DNA from: JANMEX01 sp031423755
GTDB lineage: Bacteria; Pseudomonadota; Alphaproteobacteria; Rhizobiales; Rhizobiaceae
Length of the DNA: 29,027 nucleotides
Assembly (NCBI GenBank): GCA_031423755.1
Contig: JANPGC010000041.1
Span: forward strand, 1 to 29,027
Direction: 5' to 3'
A program made the translations under genes and the position numbers. Within the stretch, counting starts at the first letter, position 1; each line of letters opens with the position of its first letter. Below the pieces are notes generated by a model. It was not told the origin of the DNA, did not search any database, and was given only the letters and a program-made list of their open reading frames with translations. This document shows, piece by piece, positions 22,896-29,027 of this stretch.

Positions 22896-22938
22896 CCTCG
22901 CCCTTCGAGGCTCGCTGCGCTCGCACCTCAGGGTGAGG
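22896..22938 (+). repeat. 43-bp palindromic intergenic repeat R1
   Basis: It starts CCTCGCCCTTCGAGGCTCG and ends CACCTCAGGGTGAGG, so it folds as a hairpin (CCTC-CCCT with AGGG-GAGG). It lies 12 bp after the Gfo/Idh/MocA stop and may end or stabilise that transcript. R2-R4 are the other copies; R1 and R2 are in opposite orientations 102 bp apart. Confidence 0.85.
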
Positions 22939-23040
22939 GTGCAGGGTAGGCCGCCAATTTGGTTGTGGTCAAACGGCTCAGCTTTGCCGCGAACTGCGCG
23001 GTAGCGGCCGATATCGGCGGCGAGTGTAAAGTAGCGTCAC

Positions 23041-23083
23041 CCTCACCCTGAGGTGCGAGCAACGCGAGCCTCGAAGGGCGAGG
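23041..23083 (-). repeat. 43-bp palindromic intergenic repeat R2
   Basis: It is the reverse complement of R1 apart from changes in the central loop (AGCAACGCG). It ends 12 bp beyond the stop codon of the minus-strand GIY-YIG gene. Confidence 0.85.
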
Positions 23084-23094
23084 GTGGAAGCCGC

Positions 23095-23397
23095 CTAAAC
23101 TTGCCCAATCAGATGCCCGCGGCGCGATACCGCCGGGAGCCCCTCATAATTCAGAGCGATCAGCGTTTCCTTCTTGCGCCTCGACCACCCCTTGATTTGC
23201 CTCTCCCGCGCAATGGCGTCCAAAATCCGGTCGTAAGTTTCAGTGAACACCAACTCCACGGGCCGCCGCGTGAATGTGTAGCTCTTTTCAAGCGGAAGGT
23301 TGTTGTGCTCCCAGACGCGGGCTTCAATCTCTTGCTTGGTGAGGCCGGTGTAGTAGCTGCCGTCGGCGCAACGCAGTATGTAGACCGTCACTTCCAT
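23095..23397 (-). CDS. GIY-YIG nuclease family protein
   Basis: This 100-residue single-domain GIY-YIG protein is a predicted DNA endonuclease fold. VTVYILRCADGSYYTGLT holds the two motif halves (VYIL and YTG). ARVWEHNN gives the conserved Arg-x3-His position, and AIARERQIKGWSRRKK the catalytic Glu region and basic tail. The ATG at 23397 is the correct start: the 15 residues upstream are encoded by the flanking palindromic repeat R3. Small family members (YhbQ-like) mostly have unknown roles. The striking context is that R2 ends 12 bp beyond the stop and R3 begins 13 bp before the start, both as inward-facing palindromes, as if the gene and its flanks were one unit. Confidence 0.88.
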   Translation of the reverse strand: MEVTVYILRCADGSYYTGLTKQEIEARVWEHNNLPLEKSYTFTRRPVELVFTETYDRILDAIARERQIKGWSRRKKETLIALNYEGLPAVSRRGHLIGQV

Positions 23398-23409
23398 CGC
23401 GCTATTTTC

Positions 23410-23454
23410 CCTCGTCCTTCGAGGCTCGGCTTCGCCTCGCACCTCAGGATGAGG
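23410..23454 (+). repeat. 45-bp palindromic intergenic repeat R3
   Basis: It is the same family as R1, with loop GGCTTCGCC and arms CCTCGTCCTTCGAGG and CACCTCAGGATGAGG. Complementarity continues outward (ATTTTC before, GAAAAT after), giving an extended hairpin at about 23404-23460. It lies 13 bp upstream of the GIY-YIG start codon. Confidence 0.85.
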
Positions 23455-23592
23455 GAAAATTGCAACTTGCGCAATATGCCATGCTCCTGCTCAGCGGATC
23501 AGCGGGACGAGGCAGACATCCCACTTGTCTCAGAGGTATTTCAAGCCTCGATAGGCGGAGAGATAACGCGATCTGCGCCAAACTCCCATCAC

Positions 23593-23635
23593 CCTCATCC
23601 TGAGGTGCGAGCAGAGCGAGCCTCGAAGGACGAGG
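23593..23635 (-). repeat. 43-bp palindromic intergenic repeat R4
   Basis: Reverse-orientation copy (CCTCATCCTGAGGTGCGAG ... CTCGAAGGACGAGG). It ends 6 bp from the stop codon of the minus-strand CoA-transferase gene, so it would form the 3' hairpin of that transcript. Confidence 0.85.
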
Positions 23636-23641
23636 GTGCGC

Positions 23642-24823
23642 CTACCCGCCCCGCTCCAGCCGCTCCAACTCCGCCAACACCTCCGCCGTATGCTGCCCCA
23701 GCCTCGGCGAAGGGGTCTCATAGCGCAGCGGCGTTTGCGACATCACAATCGGTGTGCGCACGCCGGGGATGGTGTTGCCGTCAGAATCGGCGAGATCAAC
23801 GCGCAGGTTGCGCGACTTGATCTGCGGGTCTTCGAACATTTCGCCGATCGTGTTGATGGTGCCGACCGGGACGGCGTTGGCCTCGCACAGATTGAGCAGT
23901 TCGCGCTTGCCGAATCTTGCTGCGGCGGGGGCAATAATCGACCGCAGCAGCACGCGGTTTTCCACTCGGGCTTCGTTGGTGGCAAAGCGCGGGTCCGCAG
24001 GCAGGGCGTCGAGGCCGAGGATTTTGCAGGCGCGCTGGAACTGGCCGTCGTTGCCGACGGCGAGAATGATGTGGCCGTCGGCCGCCGCGATCACTTCGTA
24101 GGGAACGATGTTGGGGTTTTCGTTGCCGATGCGCTTGGGTGAGATGCCGGTGGCGAGATAGTTCATGTTCTGATTGGCGAGCACGCCGACCTGTGTGTCG
24201 AGGAGCGACATGTCGATGTGCTGGCCCTGGCCAGTTGCCTCGGCATGGCGCAGCGCGGCGAGAATGCCGATGACCGAATAGATGCCGGTGAAAAGGTCTG
24301 CCACCGCAACGCCGGTCTTCATCGGCAGGCCATCTGCTTCGCCGGTGATCGACATCAGGCCGGACATGCCCTGCACGATGAAATCATAACCCGCAAACGA
24401 GGCGTAAGGGCCGGTGTGGCCGAAGCCGGTGATGGAACAGTAGATCAGTTTCGGATTGAGCTTTCGCAGGCTTTCATAATCGAGCCCGTATTTGGTGAGG
24501 CCACCGGTCTTGAAGTTTTCGATCAGAATGTCTGACTGTTTGGCGAGACGGCGGACGAACTCTTGGCCTTCCGGCGTCTTCAAGTCGGCTGTCACTGAGC
24601 GCTTGTTGCGGTTGACACCGTGATAATAGGCGGCGTCGAGATCATCGCCGTCCGCGCCCTTGATGAAAGGCGGGCCCCACGAGCGCGTGTCGTCGCCGCC
24701 GTCGGGGTTTTCGACCTTGATGACATCGGCACCAAGATCGGCCAGCGTCTGGCCGGCCCATGGCCCGGCCAATATCCGCGCCAGTTCAAGAACGCGGATG
24801 CCCTTCAACGGGGCGTCACTCAT
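23642..24823 (-). CDS. CaiB/BaiF family class III CoA-transferase
   Basis: This 393-residue class III CoA-transferase moves CoA between carboxylic acids through an aspartyl-CoA anhydride. GIRVLELARILAGPWAGQTL starts the family fold, LGADVIKVENPDGGD follows, and the catalytic Asp is D176 (GVAVADLFTG), aligned to Asp169 of formyl-CoA transferase. SITGFGHTGPYASFAGYDFI and GQGQHIDMSLLDTQVG are family hallmarks, and the C-terminal VPVGTINTIGEMFEDPQ is also typical. Donor and acceptor acids cannot be deduced. The ATG overlaps the stop of the TerC-family gene by 8 bp (ATGAGTGA), so translation is coupled although the functions look unrelated. R4 sits immediately after the stop. Confidence 0.93.
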   Translation of the reverse strand: MSDAPLKGIRVLELARILAGPWAGQTLADLGADVIKVENPDGGDDTRSWGPPFIKGADGDDLDAAYYHGVNRNKRSVTADLKTPEGQEFVRRLAKQSDILIENFKTGGLTKYGLDYESLRKLNPKLIYCSITGFGHTGPYASFAGYDFIVQGMSGLMSITGEADGLPMKTGVAVADLFTGIYSVIGILAALRHAEATGQGQHIDMSLLDTQVGVLANQNMNYLATGISPKRIGNENPNIVPYEVIAAADGHIILAVGNDGQFQRACKILGLDALPADPRFATNEARVENRVLLRSIIAPAAARFGKRELLNLCEANAVPVGTINTIGEMFEDPQIKSRNLRVDLADSDGNTIPGVRTPIVMSQTPLRYETPSPRLGQHTAEVLAELERLERGG

Positions 24824-25601
24824 TTGGCTTGGCTGTCTTGTTCAGCTTCTTCTGGAAGCGGCCCTGGGTGACATCGACGACGATCAGCATGATCAGCACG
24901 AAGTAGAATGTCGATTTGGACATTGGCTCAACCGCGTAGCCGAAGAATGACAGTTCGGCGAGGTGGCCGCCCTCGGATAGGAGCATGAAACCAACGAGAA
25001 GCAGAACGAAGAGACCGAGGACTTCATACATGCGGTTTTTCTTGAGGAAATTCGCCACCGCATCGGCCATCCACACCATCAGCAGACCTGACACGATAAT
25101 GGCCGCAACCATGACCGGGAAATTCTTGGTCAGCGCGATGGCGGAGAGGACGGTGTCGAACGAGACGACGATGTTCATCACCAGTATGAGAAGCAGCGAC
25201 GTGGCGACTGAGCGGGTGCGTACGCCTTCTGAGTCTGTCCCCAATTCATCGACTGTGAGCATGTGGTGGATCTCTTTAAGCGCCGTTCGTATGAGGAAAT
25301 AGCCGCCTACGAGGACGATCACGGAGTGGCCGGAGAGTGCGCCTTTCACATAGGTCCAGTCGAAGTGGAAGAAGGGCTCGCGAAAGAGATCGATCAGCTT
25401 CAGGACGACAAACAGCAGCGCGATACGCATGCCGATGGCGAGATAAATGCCCATGCGACGAACATACGCTTCGTTCTTTGCGCCGGTGCGTTTCGCCTCC
25501 ATCGAAATGTAGAGGAGATTATCGAACCCAAGCACTGTTTCCAGCGCTGTCAGGATAAGGAACGTTGTCAGATGTTCGAGCGTGAAAACTTCGGCAAGCA
25601 T
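24816..25601 (-). CDS. TerC family integral membrane protein
   Basis: This 261-residue TerC/Alx-type multi-pass membrane protein belongs to a family linked to tellurite resistance and, more recently, metal (Mn or Ca) handling at the membrane. FLILTALETVLGFDNLLYIS holds the conserved acidic E...DN motif in a membrane helix. A second half carries IVVSFDTVLSAIALT with a matching acidic residue. About seven hydrophobic segments are visible. The ATG at 25601 (MLAEVFTLEHLTTF) is chosen for GGAG located 6 nt upstream; the frame extends to 25649 without support. It is the middle gene of an apparent three-gene operon: 44 bp after the hydrolase gene and overlapping the CoA-transferase start. No metal riboswitch is evident upstream. 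Confidence 0.92.
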   Translation of the reverse strand: MLAEVFTLEHLTTFLILTALETVLGFDNLLYISMEAKRTGAKNEAYVRRMGIYLAIGMRIALLFVVLKLIDLFREPFFHFDWTYVKGALSGHSVIVLVGGYFLIRTALKEIHHMLTVDELGTDSEGVRTRSVATSLLLILVMNIVVSFDTVLSAIALTKNFPVMVAAIIVSGLLMVWMADAVANFLKKNRMYEVLGLFVLLLVGFMLLSEGGHLAELSFFGYAVEPMSKSTFYFVLIMLIVVDVTQGRFQKKLNKTAKPNE

Positions 25602-25645
25602 GGCGGTCTCCGTTGCGCCTTGCCTAGCAAAGGCAATCCGCGCTG

Positions 25646-26572
25646 TCACGCAAGGATGCGGTCAAGCCAGCCGATGAAATTGCGGGTGACCTCATCACGG
25701 TTTGTGTCGTTGAGGCTTTCGTGCCGGTTGTGCGGATCGATCACGGTCGTGACTTTTGCAAAGCCCATGCCTGCCAGACGATCAGACAATTGCTTGGTTG
25801 CCTTGGCAAAATCTGTCGCCGGATCATGCCCGCCGCCGCGCAGATGGATCGGCAGGGACTTGGGGAGCTTGGCGAAATTGGCATTGTTGGCGCCATGAAA
25901 GATCAGCTTGAACACGTCCTGCCACATGCCGACGGAGGCATCCCAGCCGCACAGCGGATCGGCGACATATTTGTCGACTTCCGCCGGATCGCGCGACAGC
26001 CAGTCGAAAGGTGTGCGGCCGCTGGTCTCCTTTTTGGCCCAGTCCTGAAAGGTCAGCTTCGGCACCATCACCGACGGGACGTCGGAGCCGAGCAGCATCT
26101 TCTCGATGGCAAGGATCATCTGTCCGGCGCGGCCCAAGAGGCCGGCGGAAAAATTGGCGTTCCACACCGCGAGCGCATCCAATCCGTCCGGATCGCGCAG
26201 TGCGCTGTTCAGCGACACCAGCCCGCCCATGGAGTGGCCGAACAGGACGAGCGGCAGGCCGGGATGGTTTGTACGCGCATGCTCTCGCACATCCAAAGTG
26301 TCATCGAGAACGCGCTGCCAGCCGTCCTGCTTTGCAAACGTGCCGAGCGACACGCCCGGTGCGGTCGTTCCGCCATGGCCGCGGTGGTCGTGGGCGTAGA
26401 CGTGATACCCGGCTTCGGACAGCGCGTTGGCAAACCGCGCATAACGTGCGGCGTGTTCGGCAATGCCGTGATTGATGGTGACGATGCCGCGCGGCGATGC
26501 TTGTGCCGGTTCGTGGTAGACATTGAGTGAAGCACCGGATTTTGCCGCGAGGCTGAACTGTTTGGAAAACAT
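25646..26572 (-). CDS. Alpha/beta hydrolase, monoacylglycerol-lipase-like
   Basis: This 308-residue serine hydrolase of the Hydrolase_4 (S33-like) family is likely a lysophospholipase or monoacylglycerol lipase in the cytoplasm. VTINHGIAEHAARYARFANA gives the HG oxyanion motif, and YAHDHRGHGGT is typical of this family. The nucleophile is S114 in GHSMGG, the acid lies in RGGGHDPATD, and the catalytic His in DPHNRHESLND. The ATG at 26572 is preceded by GGAG with a 6-nt gap; a GTG codon just before it is a less likely start. It heads the minus-strand operon (hydrolase, TerC, CoA-transferase) and is divergent from ettA across a 380-bp spacer. Confidence 0.92.
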   Translation of the reverse strand: MFSKQFSLAAKSGASLNVYHEPAQASPRGIVTINHGIAEHAARYARFANALSEAGYHVYAHDHRGHGGTTAPGVSLGTFAKQDGWQRVLDDTLDVREHARTNHPGLPLVLFGHSMGGLVSLNSALRDPDGLDALAVWNANFSAGLLGRAGQMILAIEKMLLGSDVPSVMVPKLTFQDWAKKETSGRTPFDWLSRDPAEVDKYVADPLCGWDASVGMWQDVFKLIFHGANNANFAKLPKSLPIHLRGGGHDPATDFAKATKQLSDRLAGMGFAKVTTVIDPHNRHESLNDTNRDEVTRNFIGWLDRILA

Positions 26573-26952
26573 CACTTACTCCATGTCCGCACCATGCGGT
26601 TTCGCCGATGATTTCGTCAACTGCCGAAAATTCAGGCTTTGGTCAGCGCTGAAAACTTGGGCAAGCGCACAACAAACAGTCAACTCATTGAAAACTATGA
26701 AGAAAGTGAAAATGTTTGTTGCATCGCAACGCAAATTGGCTAGCGTCATTGTCACAATATCAGTTCTGTTGCCGGATGTGACGAACCTCCCAGTCAAGCA
26801 TCCGGTGTCCAGAGGGGCGAGCCGGGCAGCAGGAAAACCTGCGCCCGGCTCAATTTTCATGAACGCCCATCATCCGGCAACGGTTGCCCCGCAGGCCACT
26901 TTCGCTTACATGAGCGCCAACTTTTCCCGCAATTTCCGGAGATACGCGCGCC
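26573..26952 (+). promoter_or_regulatory. Long divergent spacer and structured ettA leader region
   Basis: This 380-bp region has no convincing gene and must hold promoters for the minus-strand operon and for ettA. On the plus strand, CCGGATG (26772-26778) can pair with CATCCGG (26799-26805) or, as GTTGCCGGATG (26768-26778), with CATCCGGCAAC (26871-26881). The two pairings are mutually exclusive and the second encloses the strong hairpin at 26819-26851. This resembles an attenuator layout; promoter position and function are not known. Confidence 0.4.
26819..26851 (+). terminator. Strong hairpin with short U-tract in the ettA leader
   Basis: GAGCCGGGC (26819-26827) pairs with GCCCGGCTC (26843-26851). 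Inside it, GCAGG-aaaa-CCTGC forms a second stem, giving 14 bp in total with one unpaired A. AATTTTC follows. It lies about 100 nt upstream of the ettA start, with no plus-strand gene ending before it, so it is a candidate leader attenuator rather than an end-of-gene terminator. Confidence 0.5.
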
Positions 26953-28602
26953 ATGGCTCGCCAATTCATTTATCACATGTCCGATCTGACCAAGGCCTAC
27001 AATGGCAAGAAGGTCATTGAGAACCTGAACCTGTCCTTCTATCCGGATGCCAAGATCGGCATTCTGGGGCCGAATGGTTCGGGCAAATCCACGATCTTGC
27101 GCATCATGGCCGGTATGGACAAGGATTATTCCGGCGAGGCGTGGCTGGCGCAGGGTGCCACTGTCGGATATTTGCCGCAGGAGCCGCAGCTTGATCCGAA
27201 CAAGACCGCGCATGAAAACGTGATGGAAGGCGTGGCTTCAAAGACTGCCATTCTCACTCAGTACAATGATTTGATGATGGATTATAATGAAGAGAACGCC
27301 GACAAGGCGTCCAAGCTTCAGGACATTATTGACGCTGAAAATCTGTGGGATTTGGACCAACAGGTCGAGATGGCCATGGATGCTTTGGGTTGCCCGCCGC
27401 CGGACTCGCCGGTGACCAACCTGTCGGGCGGCGAAAAGCGCCGCATCGCGCTGTGCAAGCTGCTGTTGTCGAAGCCCGACCTTCTGCTGCTCGACGAACC
27501 GACCAACCACCTTGATGCCGAAACCGTCGCGTGGCTTGAAAAGCATTTGCGCGCCTACACAGGCTCTGTGCTGATCGTTACCCATGATCGCTACTTCCTC
27601 GACAATGTCACCGGCTGGATCCTCGAAATGGATCGCGGTCGTGGCATTCCTTATGAAGGCAACTACACCGCCTATCTCGATGCCAAATCCAAGCGCATGC
27701 GTCAGGAGGGGCGCGAGGATGACGCCCGCCAGAAGGCAATCGACCGCGAGCGCGAGTGGATGGCATCATCGCCCAAGGCCCGCCAGACCAAATCCAAGGC
27801 GCGCATCAAGGCGTTTGATGAACTGGTGGAAGCGGCAGACAAGCGCCGTCCGACCGACACGCAGATCGTCATCCCGTCCGGCGAGCGGCTCGGCAATCTG
27901 GTCATTGAAGCGGAAGGGCTCACCAAATCATTCGGCGACCGCGTGTTGATTGACAATCTGTCTTTCAAGCTGCCAGCCGGCGGCATCGTCGGCGTGATCG
28001 GTCCGAACGGTGCCGGCAAGACGACGCTGTTCAAGATGATCACCGGTCAAGAAAAGCCTGATTCAGGTTCGATCAAGCTCGGCGACACCGTGCATCTCGG
28101 CTATGTCGATCAGAGCCGTGATCATCTGGAGGCTAAGAACAATGTCTGGGAGGAAATCTCCGGCGGCAACGACATCATCAAGCTCGGCAAGTTTGAAATC
28201 AATTCGCGCGCCTATTGCTCGACGTTCAATTTCCGTGGCGGCGACCAGCAGCAGAAGGTCGGCAACCTCTCCGGCGGCCAGCGCAACCGCGTGCATCTGG
28301 CCAAGATGATGAAGACCGGCGGCAATGTTCTGCTTCTCGACGAGCCGACCAATGATCTCGACACCGAAACGCTCAATGCACTCGAAGACGCTCTGGAAAA
28401 CTACGCCGGCTGCGCCGTTATCATCTCCCATGACCGCATGTTCCTCGACCGCCTCGCCACGCACATGCTGGCGTTTGAGGGCGACGGGCATGTGGAGTGG
28501 TTCGAGGGGAATTTCGAGGACTATGAGCAGGACAAGATCAGACGGCTGGGCGCCGATGCGACCAATCCGCACCGGATGAGTTATAAGCGGCTGACGCGGT
28601 AG
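26953..28602 (+). CDS. ettA: Energy-dependent translational throttle protein EttA (ABC-F)
   Basis: This is a 549-residue soluble ABC-F ATPase. EttA binds the ribosomal E site and gates the first elongation step according to the ATP/ADP ratio. Two nucleotide-binding domains are complete: Walker A GPNGSGKST (~39) and GPNGAGKTT (~352), signatures LSGGEKRR and LSGGQRNR, Walker B LLLLDEPTNHLDAET and VLLLDEPTNDLDTET, and switch His in THDRYFLD and SHDRMFLD. The arm insertion (ASKTAILTQYNDLMMDYNEE) and the EttA-type ATVGYLPQEPQLDPNKT assign it to EttA rather than Uup or YbiT. The linker (SSPKARQTKSKARIKAFDEL) is P-site-tRNA-interaction-like. GGAG precedes the ATG. A hairpin-rich leader lies upstream. 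Confidence 0.96.
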   Translation: MARQFIYHMSDLTKAYNGKKVIENLNLSFYPDAKIGILGPNGSGKSTILRIMAGMDKDYSGEAWLAQGATVGYLPQEPQLDPNKTAHENVMEGVASKTAILTQYNDLMMDYNEENADKASKLQDIIDAENLWDLDQQVEMAMDALGCPPPDSPVTNLSGGEKRRIALCKLLLSKPDLLLLDEPTNHLDAETVAWLEKHLRAYTGSVLIVTHDRYFLDNVTGWILEMDRGRGIPYEGNYTAYLDAKSKRMRQEGREDDARQKAIDREREWMASSPKARQTKSKARIKAFDELVEAADKRRPTDTQIVIPSGERLGNLVIEAEGLTKSFGDRVLIDNLSFKLPAGGIVGVIGPNGAGKTTLFKMITGQEKPDSGSIKLGDTVHLGYVDQSRDHLEAKNNVWEEISGGNDIIKLGKFEINSRAYCSTFNFRGGDQQQKVGNLSGGQRNRVHLAKMMKTGGNVLLLDEPTNDLDTETLNALEDALENYAGCAVIISHDRMFLDRLATHMLAFEGDGHVEWFEGNFEDYEQDKIRRLGADATNPHRMSYKRLTR

Positions 28603-28700
28603 GGCTGCTGCCGCGCCATGGTGAGTCGTGCTTAGTTTGCAGGCCTGAGCTTGAGGCGGTTGCAAATCGTGTGGCTATTCACTGGGTATTTGATGTAATA

Positions 28701-28709
28701 TCGGACCGA
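28701..28709. promoter_or_regulatory. Small palindrome upstream of the antitoxin gene
   Basis: TCGG-A-CCGA is a perfect palindrome in an AT-rich stretch 24 bp before the antitoxin start. RHH antitoxins usually autorepress through such sites, but the arms are short. Confidence 0.25.
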
Positions 28710-28732
28710 ATAAATTAGGATTTTTCGTCGTC

Positions 28733-28978
28733 ATGCTAGCCCTACAGCTTCCCAGAGACATCGAAGATCGGCTCGAAGTGCTCGCCAAGCGGGCCGGGAA
28801 GACGAAGACAGATTTTGCTTTGCAGGTCATTAGGGAGCAAATTGAAGACTTGGAAGATGCCCAGATCGCAATCGAGCGCCTCGCAAACGATGACGGAGTC
28901 CGTATCCCGCTTTCTGAGGTTTTAGCTGACATTGAAGCGCAGGAGGCGGCGGCAGCGCACAAGTCTCCTGCTGCATGA
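28733..28978 (+). CDS. Ribbon-helix-helix antitoxin (RelB/CopG-like)
   Basis: This is an 81-residue antitoxin. The N-terminal ribbon-helix-helix fold is visible as LALQLPRDIEDRLEVLAKRA followed by GKTKTDFALQVIREQIEDLE; it should bind operator DNA as a dimer. The acidic C-terminal half would neutralise the toxin. The start is the ATG at 28733, with AGGA about 13 nt upstream. The stop overlaps the toxin start (ATGA at 28975-28978), the usual coupling in type II modules. Assignment to a named family (RelB, ParD, CopG) is not certain. Confidence 0.85.
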   Translation: MLALQLPRDIEDRLEVLAKRAGKTKTDFALQVIREQIEDLEDAQIAIERLANDDGVRIPLSEVLADIEAQEAAAAHKSPAA

Positions 28979-29027
28979 CATGGACTGTTGAGTTCACCAA
29001 GGACTCGCAGCGGGACTTGAAGCGGTT
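28975..29027 (+). CDS. RelE/ParE-family toxin, truncated by window end
   Basis: Only the first 17 codons are present: MTWTVEFTKDSQRDLKR. This is the typical start of RelE/ParE toxins (beta strand then a Lys/Arg-rich helix). It begins inside the last codons of the antitoxin gene. RelE members cleave mRNA on the ribosome whereas ParE members poison gyrase; the visible part cannot tell them apart. Confidence 0.75.
   Translation, partial: MTWTVEFTKDSQRDLKR

Noticed and set aside
22896..23635. Four related repeats as a CRISPR array
   Set aside because: Copies alternate in orientation, spacing is irregular (102, 326 and 138 bp), and a gene lies between two of them; no cas genes are present.
26697..27020. 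Open frame (MKKVKMFVASQRK...) running through the ettA leader into ettA
   Set aside because: It encodes the strong hairpin, overlaps the true ettA start in another frame, lacks a good ribosome binding site and shows no recognisable domain. It is more likely non-coding leader.

Overview
The window looks like a chromosomal segment of an alphaproteobacterium, most likely a Hyphomicrobiales (Rhizobiales) member. The support is a moderately GC-rich sequence, a 405-residue C4-pathway 5-aminolevulinate synthase with an FNR/FixK-type box upstream, TadE/G-like pilus proteins, and the family of ~43-bp palindromic intergenic repeats typical of that order. Species cannot be read from this sequence. No phage, integrase, transposase or CRISPR array is visible.

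Layout. 1-1600: a conserved-hypothetical gene on the minus strand interrupted by a hairpin-rich insert, then a small secreted His-rich protein with a terminator. 1685-4997 (minus): a membrane-embedded patatin-like phospholipase overlapping a secreted SIMPL-domain protein. 5137-5416: a MITE-like inverted repeat (copy 1) and a tRNA with CAU anticodon (probably tRNA-Ile2). 5515-11092: a fumarylacetoacetate-hydrolase-family enzyme and four glycosyltransferase-type genes (GT2, GT4, a WaaG-like enzyme, and a DxD-containing GT-A-like protein). These probably build or decorate a surface polysaccharide or LPS core. The block ends in copy 2 of the same MITE-like element. 11367-13650: a 3-hydroxyisobutyrate-dehydrogenase-family reductase and hemA.

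13665-17715: a divergent signalling pair, a hybrid histidine kinase and a receiver-EAL protein. The kinase's Hpt domain has Gln in place of the phospho-His, and the EAL protein's receiver has Asn in place of the phospho-Asp, while the kinase core, the kinase receiver and the EAL catalytic residues look intact. 17814-20493: two tandem paralogous TadE/G-like proteins sharing six cysteines. 20652-22884: a sugar isomerase/epimerase TIM barrel and a Gfo/Idh/MocA dehydrogenase, a probable sugar or inositol catabolic pair.

22896-23635: four palindromic repeats, two of which bracket a small GIY-YIG nuclease gene within 12 bp on each side. 23642-26572 (minus): an apparent operon of alpha/beta hydrolase, TerC-family membrane protein and CoA-transferase III. 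26953-28602: ettA, preceded by a long leader region with a strong hairpin and alternative pairings. 28733-end: a RelB/RelE-type toxin-antitoxin pair cut by the window edge.

The observations most worth a second look are the matched loss of phosphorelay residues in the kinase/EAL pair, the GIY-YIG gene bracketed by palindromic repeats, a 32-bp hairpin nested at two different positions in two copies of a larger inverted repeat, and the structured ettA leader.
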